From Begonia masoniana (taxonomy: Eukaryota > Streptophyta > Magnoliopsida > Cucurbitales > Begoniaceae): a stretch of 64,000 bases of DNA. Of this stretch, positions 22,440 through 33,673 are shown piece by piece. The notes beneath the pieces were generated by a model, which worked only from the letters and a program-made list of their open reading frames with translations, searched no databases and had not been told where the DNA came from. A program made the position numbers and the translations under genes. The stretch is from assembly GCA_022432975.1 (NCBI GenBank), contig CM039508.1, positions 28,138,788 through 28,202,787 on the forward strand, read 5' to 3'. Numbering within the stretch: the stretch's first letter is position 1; each line of letters begins with the position of its first letter.

Positions 22440-24641
22440 CTATCTGAAGCGATCTAAATGACGATTCCAAAAAGCTCTCTGAACATAAGAGGGCACGTCA
22501 CGGTGGGGATTGAAAAATCCATCCACCAGAGCTTGAAGGAAAGCATGATCTCTTGGAAGAGGCGATTTATAGACCACCATTGCCAGACAGGGATCAGGAG
22601 ATGGAGAAGGCTCCCGGGATACTTCCACGGCCAAGCAAGGAGGAGACTCTACAGAAGGACCAGAGCACACATCCATACTTGGTGGAGGAGAAGCTTCCAT
22701 TGGACAGGCTGGAGGAGAGGAAGATTTAGGAGCTGAGGAAGATGTAGGAAGAGTGAACTTGAGCTCAGCCTCATGAAGATCTAGGGGCATGAGACGCACA
22801 TCTTCAAAAACAGCAGGCCTGGAAAGGGGAAGAAGCAAATCTTCAAAGCAGGCCTCGGGATTATTGAGACCAGAGCATGATGGTTCGGGTTCAGGCTCAG
22901 GTTCAGGTGTCAACGCGGCAATGGACAATTGGAGTTTCTCAAGTTCTCTGACAACCATTCGCCTATCACCATCAACCTTTGTAGACAGCAGGCCAAGACC
23001 AGTATCCAAAGCAAAGCCCATGTCCTGATGATTCTTATCAATTTTACTTTGGAGAGTACTGAGGGCAGTGCCAAGGTTGGTAATAGAGGCTTGCATCTCA
23101 TTGTACTGAGCCTCTGTAAAGGAAAATCTCCTGTGATATGTTATGGGAGTTGCAGGAGTTGCAGGAGTATTGGAGAGAAGGGGTTGGACTGGCAGAGCAA
23201 TTGGAGCTGGTTGGACAGGTGATGGAGGGTGCACCTCTTGCTGATCGGGAGATGGATGAGGTGATGGTTCATGAGTTGGAGATGTAGGTGCGGAAGGTTC
23301 ATGGTTTGGAGATGCTGAAGGTGGTTGAACTGGAACTGGAGGAGCCGTAGGTGGTAAGGAAAGAGTAGGTGGTGAGGGAGGTGGAGGAACTGGAGATGGT
23401 AGAGCTGGAGGACCATGAGTGAAAATTGAAGAAATAGCTCGAATTACCGGAGAGATGGAAGGAAAAGCAGGCTGAGAAGGTAATACGAGAGAAGGTGGAG
23501 GTGAACGAGGAGGTTCAGGTAAAGGTAGGGACACAGAAGAGGGAGCAGAGGTGGCCTCTGAAATAGGTTCCAAGGAGGAGGGAGCAATCCTACGCTTACG
23601 CACTAAAGGAGAAGGAGGGGGGCTTGAATCCTGAGATTGACATACAGTGTCATCTCCTCCTTCAGCAGTTGACTCCTCAGGTAGGATAAGCTTGCGTTTA
23701 CCACGCCTGACAGGAACTGCCTTAGAAACCTTTTGCTTAGCCTTATACAAGGAAGGCTCTCCTTGACCGATTCTTTTTAATCCCATCTTGTTGAGAGTGA
23801 CTTGGGAGTAATAATTGGAGGGCAGAAGTCTCACAGGCTTTTCCTCCTCAGGAAGAACAACCTCAAGATGAGCAAATAACCGCATAAGAAGCAAATTATA
23901 CGGTAAGGATGTAGCCTTAGAGGAAACTGCTAAAATCATCCTTCGAACAACAATGTACCCAACATTGAAGGGTGTCTTGAAATAGAGAGCAAACAGAACA
24001 AATAGCTCCATTGCGCTCACCTCATCATAATGTCCACCCTTGGGAACAATATTGAAATCTATCATATGACGAAAAACTTTGGCCCTCGGGGTCAAATGTC
24101 TGCCCTTTAACTGATCAGGAGAAGAATTAGGGTCCAAAGCAATTTCCCTTAAGAACTGAAAACCATCTTCTGTACCAAAGAAGGGTAGATCAGGGCCAGT
24201 TACATACTTGTAGGGGCAGTTATCCAAATGAGGAGCTTTCAGAAGAGCATTTATGGACTGCAGGGTTATTTCTATGCACTTGTTATATACATAGCTCTTA
24301 ATGGAAGAAAAATCAGAGGTAAAGCTAAGATTAGCATAAAACATCCGGATAGCTTCCGGGTAGTAGAATGATTCGGATTCAAAGAGTCCTAATAACCCAA
24401 GATCCGCCAAGGGTTCAATAATGTCCATCCCAGCCAAAGATTCAAAGTCAATACCCTTACTGAGAATCAACGATCTGTACTGATAATCATTGTTATACTT
24501 TACCTCAGCAGCTTTCGTGAGAAAGAAGAAAGATGGCCACTCCGTTCCACGAGGAATCTCTCGGGAAAGACGGTCAGAAGCTTTGGCCTTCTTCGTGGCC
24601 GGTTTGGAAACAGCGCGAGATGATTGACCTTGAAATTCCAT
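22440..24641 (-). CDS. Sirevirus envelope-position ORF, 733 aa, putative plant transposon protein domain
   Basis: An uninterrupted frame between pol and the 3' LTR, the place of the so-called env-like gene in Sireviruses. Residues about 30-290 look like the 'putative plant transposon protein' domain (FYYPEAIRMFYANLSF at 92-107; later hydrophobic helices around 210-262). Then come basic clusters at 303-317 and 348-351 (possible nuclear signals), a long Pro/Ser-rich stretch at about 340-500, a probable coiled coil at about 508-575, and a Pro-Glu run at 579-587. I see no signal peptide or membrane segment, so a true envelope role is doubtful. A 340-bp spacer with LTR-like motifs separates it from pol. 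Its function is unknown. Confidence 0.85.
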   Translation of the reverse strand: MEFQGQSSRAVSKPATKKAKASDRLSREIPRGTEWPSFFFLTKAAEVKYNNDYQYRSLILSKGIDFESLAGMDIIEPLADLGLLGLFESESFYYPEAIRMFYANLSFTSDFSSIKSYVYNKCIEITLQSINALLKAPHLDNCPYKYVTGPDLPFFGTEDGFQFLREIALDPNSSPDQLKGRHLTPRAKVFRHMIDFNIVPKGGHYDEVSAMELFVLFALYFKTPFNVGYIVVRRMILAVSSKATSLPYNLLLMRLFAHLEVVLPEEEKPVRLLPSNYYSQVTLNKMGLKRIGQGEPSLYKAKQKVSKAVPVRRGKRKLILPEESTAEGGDDTVCQSQDSSPPPSPLVRKRRIAPSSLEPISEATSAPSSVSLPLPEPPRSPPPSLVLPSQPAFPSISPVIRAISSIFTHGPPALPSPVPPPPSPPTLSLPPTAPPVPVQPPSASPNHEPSAPTSPTHEPSPHPSPDQQEVHPPSPVQPAPIALPVQPLLSNTPATPATPITYHRRFSFTEAQYNEMQASITNLGTALSTLQSKIDKNHQDMGFALDTGLGLLSTKVDGDRRMVVRELEKLQLSIAALTPEPEPEPEPSCSGLNNPEACFEDLLLPLSRPAVFEDVRLMPLDLHEAELKFTLPTSSSAPKSSSPPACPMEASPPPSMDVCSGPSVESPPCLAVEVSREPSPSPDPCLAMVVYKSPLPRDHAFLQALVDGFFNPHRDVPSYVQRAFWNRHLDRFR

Positions 24642-24749
24642 TGCTAGAAGAGGACGCGACAGAGAAGATTTGGTAGGGCAGGGTTTTACAGAAAGAGCGC
24701 GAAAAGTGAAGTGTCTGGGCGAAGAAGAAAGAATTTAAAAGAAATAACT

Positions 24750-24940
24750 TATCGCCAGACGAAGAAGACATACGTGTCGGCTGATTGAAGACTACATCTT
24801 CCGATGGGTACACGTGTCGGCAGATGTAGGAATACATCTTCCGATGGGATAGAAAAACACTGCATCTGCCGATACCTACCGGTAGCAATGCATCTTCCGA
24901 TGCTTAGAGAAAAATCAGCATCTACCGATGCTTTCACAAC
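24750..24940. promoter_or_regulatory. CATCTGCCGATG-type motif cluster upstream of the Sirevirus third ORF
   Basis: Between the end of pol (24984) and the start of the 733-aa ORF (24641) lie at least seven words of the LTR family, on both strands: TCGGCAGATGTAGG, ACATCTTCCGATGGG (twice), GCATCTGCCGATACC, TACCGGTAGC, CATCTTCCGATGC, GCATCTACCGATGC. They match the words in the LTR array. A promoter for the third ORF is inferred, not shown. Confidence 0.6.
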
Positions 24941-24983
24941 AAGGAATTGCTAACACTTGGGAATTTTCCTAAAAGAGACAGAA

Positions 24984-27900
24984 TCATTTTCTATCAACCC
25001 TAATGAGACCTAACCTTATTCTGATATTATTGAATGTCTTCTCATCTAAGGGTTTTGTAAAGATGTCGGCCAATTGATCTACAGAATTAACAAATTCTAA
25101 AGAGATATCTCCTTTTTGAACATGTTCACGGATGAAGTGATACCTTACATCAATATGTTTTGTTCTAGAGTGTTGAATAGGATTTTTAGAAATGTTGATA
25201 GCACTGGTGTTATCACATCTAATAGGAATCCTATCAAAGAACAGATTATAGTCCTCCAAAGTCTGTTTCATCCAAAGTATTTGTGCACAACAACTGCCGG
25301 CTGCAATATATTCACTTTCTGCAGTTGAGAGTGCAACAGAATTCTGTTTCTTAGAATACCAAGACACTAGAGATTCTCCTAAGAATTGACATGTTCCTGA
25401 GGTGCTTTTCCTATCAACTAGACTACCAGCATAGTCAGAATCTGAATATCCAATCAGATCAAAGGAAGTTCCCTTAGGATACCATAAACCTAAGTCATAA
25501 GTCCCACTCAAGTATTTGAAAATCCTTTTTACAGCAGATAAATGAGATTCCTTAGGGGCAGCCTGAAACCTAGCACATAGGCACACACTAAAGAGTATAT
25601 CTGGCCTACTAGCAGTCAGATACAACAGTGAACCAATCATACCACTATATTTCTTGATATCCACACTTATACCATTTTCATCCTTGTCCAATTTAGTAGT
25701 GGTACTCATGGGAGTTTTAGAAGATTTGACAGTTTCTAATCCGAATTTCTTAAGGAGTTCCTTAATGTACTTTTCTTGACAGAAGAAAATTCCATCAGGA
25801 GACTGATTAATCTGGAATCCTAAGAAAAACTTTAACTCCCCCATCATACTCATTTCAAACTCGCTTTGCATGAGGGAAGAAAACTCATTACACATGTTGA
25901 CATTTGTTGATCCAAAAATAATATCATCGACATATATTTGAACCAGCAGAATGTCCTTATCCTTTTGCCTGGTAAACAGAGTTGAGTCGGTGTTACCCTT
26001 TTTGAAATTCCTTTCCTCAAGGAAATTCCTCAATCTGTCATACCAAGCTCTAGGAGCCTGCTTAAGACCATAAAGAGCTTTCATAAGTCTATATACATGA
26101 TTCGGTTTAGCAAAGTCTTCAAATCCTAGGGGCTGCTCTACATAAACTTCTTCCTGAATATAACCATTTAAGAAGGCACTCTTTACATCCATTTGAAAGA
26201 GTGTGAAGTTTTTGTAGCAAGCATAGGCTAAGAGCATCCTAATAGATTCTAATCTAGCTACAGGTGCAAAGGTTTCCTCAAAATCTATTCCTTCTTCTTG
26301 ATTGTAACCTTTAGCAACTAGCCTAGCCTTATTTCTGACTACGATTCCATTTTCATCCAATTTGTTCTTGTAAACCCATTTAGTTCCAATAATGGGATGA
26401 TCCTTAGGCCTTGGAACAAGTTCCCATACCTTGCTCCTTTCAAATTGAGTTAGCTCCTCTTGCATAGCTAAAATCCAGTTTTCATCACTCTCGGCCTCTT
26501 CAAACTTCTTAGGTTCTACTTGAGATATAAATGCCACATTGGCACAGAGATTCCTAAGAGAGGATCTAGTCTTAACTCCTAACGAAGGATCACCTAAGAC
26601 TTCATCTAATGGATGGTCTTTGATGAATCTCCAATCTCTAGGAAGAGCGGGATTTTCATCCTTGACAGAACCTATATCATGAGGAGTAGAAGAAGGTTCT
26701 AAAGATTTTTCTACTTGAATGAGATCTGTAGGCTTTTCTAAGGAAAGGGAATCTAGTTGTTTTTCCAAGGGATCATCCTCATCCACATTTATTAATGGCT
26801 GAGGAGTCTCATCAAAATTGACATGAACAGATTCCTCAACAACAAGAGTTCTCCTATTGAAAACTCTGTAAGCTTTACTGGTCAAAGAATATCCTAGAAA
26901 AATTCCAAGATCAGATTTGGAATCGAATTTTCCTAAGTTATCCTTAGTATTAAGAATAAAACATTTGCAACCGAAAGCTCTAAAATACTTAACAGTAGGA
27001 GTCTTGCCATTCCAAAGTTCATAGGGAGTTCTTTCAAGAATAGGTCTTATGGAGACCCGATTGAGAACATAGCAAGCTGTAGCAACCGCTTCAGCCCAGA
27101 AGTATTTAGGAAGGGAATTTTCATTTAGCATAGTCCTAGCTAGCTCCTGGAGAGATCTATTCTTCCTCTCAACAACACCATTTTGCTGAGGAGTCCTAGG
27201 TGAAGAGAAATTGTGCTCAATTCCATTTTTGAGACACAAGAGTTCAAATCTCTCATTTTCAAATTCTCCACCATGATCACTACGAATAGCAACAATGGTG
27301 AGTCCCTTTTCATTTTGAACTCTTTTCCTAAAGCTAGAAAAGGTTTCAAAGGTTTCATCCTTAGACTTTAGAAAAAATACCCAGGTGAATCTAGAGAAAT
27401 CATCTACAATAACAAAGGCATAGAATTTGCCGCCTAGGCTTGCTATATTGGAAGGACCGAAGAGGTCCATGTGAAGGAGTTGGAGGGGCTTAGAAGTAGA
27501 AACAGAATTTTTTTGAAGCAAAAGAGCTTTTGATCTGCTTGCCCATTTGACAAGCTTCACAGACTCTATCCTTTTCAAAGGATATCTTAGGGATTCCCCT
27601 AACTAAATTCTCCCTAGTGATCTTAGCTAAGGTATCCATTCCTACGTGTCCTAACCTTTTATGCCAAGTCCAGCAGTCATTAACAGAATTCACAGCAAAG
27701 CATTTTTCATCAGAAAGCTCAATATTATCTAGATCAATAATATACACATTTTCTTTTCTATATCCTTTAAATAGTATAGAACAAGATGAGCTATCCTTAA
27801 TTATGCATGAATTTGATTTGAATATCACCTCGTAACCTTTGTCACATAATTGACTTATACTTAGCAGATTGTGTTTCAACCCATCAACTAATAACACATT

Positions 27901-28080
27901 TTCAATAGTAGGGTTGATAAGGTTACCTATGTTGCCAATCCCAACGATTTTACCCTTTTGGTTTCCACCAAAGGTAACACTTCCTTTCTTTTTGCTAACA
28001 GCAGCAAATTTAGTTGAGTCTCCCGTCATATGTCTCGAGCATCCGCTGTCGAGATACCACTGGTTTTTCCCGAGAAAGCA
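24984..28080 (-). pseudogene. Sirevirus pol: protease, integrase, reverse transcriptase, RNase H (broken)
   Basis: Protease starts near 28070 with the DSG motif (WYLDSGCSRHMTGD). The frame 28029-27490 gives pre-integrase (WHKRLGHVGM) and the zinc-binding part (CEACQMGK), then shifts frame in a T-run near 27510. The 864-aa frame 27578-24984 holds the integrase core with Asp38, Asp101 and Glu137 (D,D35E spacing), reverse transcriptase with Asp464 and the YVDD box at 549-552, and RNase H ([27 protein letters not shown]). Apart from the frameshift and a stop before the protease, the enzymes keep their catalytic residues. It ends in a typical ADIFTKPL tail. Confidence 0.93.
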
Positions 28081-28100
28081 GTCAACCTACAATAGAGAGT

Positions 28101-29661
28101 TCAAGCAGTCTTCTTAGGTACCCAAATCTTTTGGGTCCTGGTGTTAGTTTTGGTTCCTTTGGGAACCCACTGTAATTTACTCCCAGTTTTCTTGTTGTTT
28201 GAGTTTAATGGACATACAAATGATTTATGTCCAACTTCATTGCATGCATGACAGACAGTGGATTTTACAAAAAGCCTTTTATATGTTTTCTTTTTACTAA
28301 ACTCTTCATACCCTAGACCAGTTTTATCAAACTGCACTCTCTGACTGCTCAATAACATGTTCAGATTTTTACTTCCTTCAGTGAAATTCAGAACAAGTCT
28401 ATTTAACGTCTCATTTTTCTTTTTAAGAACAGAAACTTCCTTTTCATGCATACTAAGTTCATTGGCCTGCTTTTCTAATAAATCTGTATTATCTCTTTTC
28501 AACAAGTTGTATTTTGCTTTTAACATGCTATATTGTTTTACTAAATCATTGAAAGCATCTATTAAATCTCCTTCTTCATTGTCACTCTCACAAGAAGAAA
28601 GATTTACCTCATCCTCGTGTGCCATAAAGCACAGGTTTGCTACTTCCTCATCTTCTGATGAAGAGGCGTCTTCTTCACTATCATCTCAAGTGGCCTTCAT
28701 TGCCCTTTTCTTGAACTTCTTGGGACCCTTCTTTGCTTGTGGACAGTCTGCCTTCATATGACCAGGCTTTCCACACCCAAAGCACGTGATTTCCTTTTCC
28801 TTTTGAGATTTCTCACCCTTCGGAAAATCTTTTTCCCTGCATCCTCTTTCGTTGCAGAAACTTACTGAACCTTCTAGTGATGAGTGCAATATCCTCATCT
28901 TCTTCTTCTTCTTCTTCTGAATCCTCTTGCTTACTTGAGGAAGCCTTTAGAGCAATGTCCTTCTTTCTTGTTACCTCCTTCTCTTTGAGGTCCTCCTTTT
29001 CATTTGCTCTCATTGTGATCTCATGCGCCATGAGAGATCCAATGAGCTTCTCAAGCTTTAAGGCTTTGAGATCCTTAGCTTCCTGAATTGCAGTCACCTT
29101 TGGCTGCCAGCTTCTTAGAAGACACCTGAGAATCTTCCTGACCTGTTCTTCACTAGAATAAGACTTACCAAGAGCTTTCAAACCATTAGTAATATTAGTG
29201 AATCTTGTAAACATTGAAGAGACAGACTCATCTTTGGGCATAGAAAATAATTCATACTCGTGAATGAGCATATTCAGTTTGCTCTCCTTTACTTGATTTG
29301 TGCCCTCGTGTGTGACCTCTAATAAGTGTCAAATTTCTTGAGCACTTTCACACCCTTGTACCCTATTAAATTCATCTCTATTTAAGGCACAGTACAAGGT
29401 GTTTACAGCCTTAGCATTAAGGCTTAGATTTCTCTTATCGGACTCAGTTAACTCAGAAGAGTCCTTAGGGATACTTTTCCCATCAACAGTTTTCATGGCC
29501 TTAAAAGGACCATTTTCTATAATACACCAGGTCTCGTAGTCTATGGCTTGAATGAATATTTTCATTCTAGACTTCCAATAGACATAGTCACTACCATCAA
29601 AGAATGGAGGTCTATTTGTTGCCTGACCTTCTATTTGTGAGTTGTTAATGTTGAATGCCAT
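28101..29661 (-). pseudogene. Sirevirus gag with two zinc knuckles (broken)
   Basis: Starts at 29661 (MAFNINNSQ) shortly after the primer site. An in-frame TGA near 29329 interrupts the capsid-like region (AQEI then stop, then HLLEVTHEG). A frame change lies near 28850, and a TGA at about 28683. Zinc knuckles are CFGCGKPGHMKADC (near 28780) and CHACNEVGHKSFVC (near 28245); a Lys/Glu/Leu-rich coiled-coil stretch lies between them. Two knuckles and a long coiled coil fit Sirevirus gag. A stop near 28101 separates it from the protease. Confidence 0.9.
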
Positions 29662-29711
29662 TTCAGATATAGCAATATCTCTTAGATAAACAACTTAGAC
29701 AATAAAAACCT

Positions 29712-29726
29712 CTCTCTGATACCAAT
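29712..29726 (-). other. primer binding site of the Sirevirus
   Basis: The minus strand reads ATTGGTATCAGAGAG directly inside the 5' LTR, complementary to the 3' end of initiator methionine tRNA. Confidence 0.9.
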
Positions 29727-31554
29727 TGTAGGATCGGAATTGTCTAAGAGGGGGGTGAATTAGACTTTTCTTAATTTTAATTTCAATTCAATCTAATTTC
29801 TCTTCTTGATTAAACTTAGTTTTAGCACAAGTAATCAAATAATGTAAAGAGAGAGAAAGAGAGATTAGATACCAGTATTTTTACGTGGTTCGGCCAAACT
29901 GCCTACGTCCACGCTCCAAGGCTCTCCCTTGAAGATTCCTTACTTCTCCTCAACGAGAAAATCTTATCGACCTTACGGGCTTCGATCCACAGCCTTTCAC
30001 AATCCTGGATTGAACTTAGCGGGCGTCAATCCACTGCCTTACAGAATATTCAGGTTTGAAAAACAGATTACAATAATCTACAAACTCTCAAAACAGAATC
30101 TCAAGTTTTGGAGTAGAGAGATGTAGATTGAGAATACAGAGTATAACTTTCGCAGCTAGGGCTCAGAATTCAAATTGGCAAAAGTTAGTCTTCGAGCCTT
30201 TTCTTCTGCTTATATACTCTGTATGAATTTGCTTCATAAAATTGAATGCTTCTTTCTTCAAAATGGAGAAAAGTTACCGTTGGGAAGCATCCGTACTGAA
30301 GCAGCTATCCGTTGCGTCTGAAATTGTTGTTCGTCGTCGCCATTAAAGGTCTGGAGTTAATGCTGAAAACGACGTCACTGTAGCTTCGCGGCTAACTTTG
30401 AATTCTGGCGGAAGATTACCGGAAGATGTAGCTTCAAAACACTTGACACGTCATCGGAATGAGTAAGCTTCAAAACGTCACCGGCATAAGTGTCTGGAAG
30501 CTTCATCGGCAGGCGCAACGTGAAAATCCGTCGGCAGATGCATCGAAGTCCATCGGCATGTGCAGCTTAAAAGCTATCGGCAGGTGTAGGCGCTGAATTC
30601 CATCGGCAGACGCATCCTTAAATTTCACCGGCACAGACAATCTTCCAAGCCATCGGTAGATGTTTCTTTAAAAGCGCCATCGGCAGAAGTCTCTTTAAAA
30701 ACCATCGGCAGATGAACTCATGAAAATTGTCGTCTAGTGATCGGCATGAGCAAGCTTGAACGTCATCGGTGTGAGTAGCGTCAAATGCTATCGGTAGATC
30801 CATCTTGACACGTCATCGGCATCTGTCTTCAGAAACGGCTATCGGCAGAGAAAAACATGTACTGACTTGACACGTCATCGGCATATGTCTTCAAAGATCA
30901 TCGGCAGATGTAGCATATGAGAAGAGAACTTTGACACGTCATCGGCATATGTCTTCAAAGATCATCGGCAGATGTAGCATATGAGAACTTTGACACGTCA
31001 TCGGCATCTGTCTTCAGAAACGGCTATCGGCAGAGAAAAACATGTACTGACTTGACACGTCATCGGCATATGTCTTCAAAGATCATCGGCAGATGTAGCA
31101 TATGAGAACTTTGACACGTCATCGGCATATGTCTTCAAAGATCATCGGCAGATGTAGCATATGAGAACTTTGACACGTCATCGGCATATGTCTTCAAAGA
31201 TCATCGGCAGATGTAGCATATGAGAACTTTGACACGTCATCGGCATCTGTCTTCAGAACCAGCTATCGGCAGAGAAAAACATGTACTGACTTGACACGTC
31301 ATCGGCATATGTCTTCAAAGATCATCGGCAGATGTAGCATATGAGAACTTTGACACGTCATCGGCATATGTCTTCAAAGATCATCGGCAGATGTAGCATA
31401 TGAGAACTTTGACACGTCATCGGCTTGTTCAGGGTATTGTCAACCAAACATGTATTGATAATTCTTATTTAAATACACATAATCAAATTGTATACTTAAT
31501 ACACAAATACATAATCAAAAACAAATTATGACTTAAACACTCTATAAGTCAACA
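29727..31554 (-). repeat. 5' LTR of the Sirevirus, 1828 bp
   Basis: Identical ends to the 3' LTR. It is longer because the block CATCGGCATATGTCTTC...GATGTAGCATATGAG occurs more times (about 30870-31425). It has also lost roughly 130 bp present at about 21900-22027 of the 3' LTR, with the junction at CATCGGCTTGTTCAGGG near 31423. Confidence 0.95.
30430..31425. repeat. CATCGGCAGATG motif array in 5' LTR
   Basis: Same words as in the 3' LTR, with an expanded set of units of about 55-60 bp each starting GACACGTCATCGGCAT and ending GATGTAGCATATGAGAAC. Confidence 0.92.
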
Positions 31555-31565
31555 GCTACAACGGT

Positions 31566-32530
31566 CCCCCGTTCTGAAGGGGGCAAAATGTCACGTGGAT
31601 TACCTTCTTCATTTTATAAATTAATTTTAAAAAATATCGAACGATATTCAATTTACTTTAAATTTTTACCACATGTTCACCACGTCATAGGAAGATAATC
31701 TGAAACTTTTTTGTAATTTAATAACACTTGTATGATTTATTATAATTTTTTATATAACATAATTAATTAAAATTACAATATATTGTACAAGTGTCATAAA
31801 ACATTTTTACCCTCAAAGTATGGTTTTTGTTTAAAAAAATTCTCGAAGTATTAACCCTAACAAAATAAATCTTAAATTATAAACAATTTACAACAAAACC
31901 CCTGGCAGTTGACTGATATCTCCTCGTTTTGTATTTTATACATAGAACGGGGGACCGTCCTTTTTAGAACAGTCCTCCATTCTAAAGGGGCCAAATGTCA
32001 CGTGGATTACCTTCTTCACTTTATAAATTAATCTTAAAATATAACAAACAATATTCAATTTACTTTAAATTTTTACCACATGTTCACCACGTCATAGGAA
32101 GATAATCTGAAACTTTTTGTAATTTAATAACACTTGTATGATTTATTATAATTTTTTATATAACATAATTAATTAAAATTACAATATATTGTACAAGTGT
32201 CATAAAACATTTTTACCTCAAAGTATGGTTTTTGTTTAAAAAAATTCTGAAGTATTAACCCTAACAAATAAATCTTAAATTATAAACAATTTACAACAAA
32301 ACCCTGGCAGTTGACTGATATCTCCTCGTTTTGTATTTTATACATAGAACGGGGGACCGTCCTTTTTAGAACAGTCCTCCATTCTAAAGGGGCCAAATGT
32401 CACGTGGATTACCTTCTTCACTTTATAAATTAATCTTAAAATATAACAAACAATATTCAATTTACTTGAAATTTTTACCACATGTTCTCCACGTCATAAG
32501 AAGATAATCTGAAACTTTTTGTAATTTTAT
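31566..32530. repeat. internal tandem copies of the foldback arm
   Basis: After the nested LTR the arm continues, then restarts twice with CATTTTTACCCTCAAAGTATG (about 31800) and CATTTTTACCTCAAAGTATG (about 32207). Together with 15165-15359 this makes three successive copies of an approximately 415-bp segment. The last copy lacks single bases in several homopolymers relative to the previous one. Confidence 0.8.
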
Positions 32531-33025
32531 AACGAAAATTTTCAAATTATATTCCCATGATGTGGTGAACATGCGGTAAAAATGTTAAGTAAATTTAAAA
32601 TCGTTTGTTATTTTTTAAAATTAATTTATAAAAGTTCTCCTTCACTTTATAAAGGTTTCTCTTCACTGTATAAATTAATTTTAAAAACTACCAAACGACA
32701 TTTAATTTATTTGAAATTTTTACCACGTATTCACCACATCATGGGAAGATATTTTGAAAATTTATGTGATTTTATAATGTTTGTATGATTTATCATAATT
32801 GTTTTATACAATAATTAACTAAAATTACAATATATCGTACAAGTGTTATAAAATCACGAATATTTCCAAATTATATTCTCATGATGTGGTGAACATGTGA
32901 TGAAAATTGTAAGTAAATTAAATATTATTTGATAGTTTTTAAAATTAATTTATAAAGGTTCCCTTTCACTTTATAAAGGTTTCTCTTCACTTTATAAATT
33001 GAATAGATCATACAAGTATTATAAA

Positions 33026-33673
33026 GGGTAAAGTGCAATTTGGCCCTTACAACTAGGTGAAATGGGCAATTTACACCGTAAACTTGGGTAAAGTGCAATT
33101 TGGCCCCTACAACTAGGTGAAATGGGCAATTTACACCGTAAACTTGAATAATAGGCAAGAACAACCTTAATGTATTGATAATGGGCAATATGACCCATAC
33201 CGTCATATTTTCTATCAAAAAATAACATTTTTTCACTTATTCATTTTTTTTCCGAAATGCCCCTCACTAGACCGAACCGGGCCAGACCAGTTCAGCTAAT
33301 TCTACTCTTATTTATTTATTTTTTTAAAATCTTATTTCTCATAAAAGAGAAGACAGATGAATAGAATTAAAATAAAAAATAAAAAACCAAAGTGCAATTA
33401 GTCGAACCGGTCTGGTTCGGTTCGGTCCAGTGAGGGGCATTTCGGGAAAAAAAAATGAACAAGTGAAAAAATATTACTTTTTGATGGAAAATATGACGGT
33501 ATGGGCCATATTGTCCATTATCAATACATTAAGGTTGTTCTTGCCTATTATTCAAGTTTACGGTGTAAATTACTCATTTCACCTAGTTGTAGGGGCCAAA
33601 TTGCACTTTACCCAAGTTTACGGTGTAAATTACCCATTTCACCTAGTTGTAGGGGCCAAATTTCACTTTACCC
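33026..33673. mobile_element. small foldback (Mutator-like MITE), 648 bp, with 9-bp TSD TATTATAAA
   Basis: Ends are GGGTAAAGTGCAATTTGGCC and GGCCAAATTTCACTTTACCC, and the arms are near-perfect inverted repeats that carry an internal direct duplication (TACAACTAGGTGAAATGGGC twice). Target duplications TATTATAAA are exact at 33017-33025 and 33674-33682. Nine-base duplications are typical of Mutator-like elements. It is non-coding; the frames inside mirror each other because of the inverted repeat. Confidence 0.9.

Larger units (their letters stand above)
20542..31554 (-). mobile_element. full-length Sirevirus-type Ty1/copia retrotransposon, 11 kb
   Basis: Complete structure on the minus strand: 5' LTR 29727-31554, primer site 29712-29726, gag (29661-28101), pol (28080-24984), extra ORF (24641-22440), polypurine tract 22155-22170, 3' LTR 20542-22154. 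Target duplications GCTAC are exact (20537-20541 and 31555-31559). The two LTRs differ by only about seven substitutions by eye, apart from repeat-number changes, so the insertion is young. Gag with two zinc knuckles, the AAAAAGGGGGAGAT polypurine tract and an ORF after pol are hallmarks of the Sirevirus/Maximus lineage. Gag and pol carry nonsense and frameshift changes, so this copy cannot move by itself. Confidence 0.95.
15360..31560 (+). mobile_element. giant solo LTR (about 5.2 kb without its insert) with TSD ACGGT
   Basis: It starts TGTGAAGGCCCCAAACCCG at 15360 and runs to 20541, is split by the Sirevirus (20542-31554 plus its duplicated GCTAC), and finishes with the A at 31560, giving the end GGGTGCTACA. 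Target duplications ACGGT are exact at 15355-15359 and 31561-31565. The reading across the junction restores the foldback arm. It carries the 38-bp array at 15763-18665. At about 18835-18920 and 19010-19110 there is a diverged duplication. At about 19890 it shares the GATGTAGGGCC phrase with the 9865-12055 LTR. There is no gag or pol, so it is a solo LTR of the same broad group. Confidence 0.82.

Noticed and set aside
22458..23416. Frames opposite or overlapping the Sirevirus third ORF
   Set aside because: Shadows of the Pro-rich coding region; no homology features.
29712..29726. Possible tRNA fragment (TGGTATCAGAG)
   Set aside because: It is a retrotransposon primer binding site next to an LTR; no cloverleaf is present. 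The same holds for 8691, 43818 and 57514.
33026..33673. Pairs of similar frames on opposite strands
   Set aside because: They arise from the inverted repeat of the foldback element.
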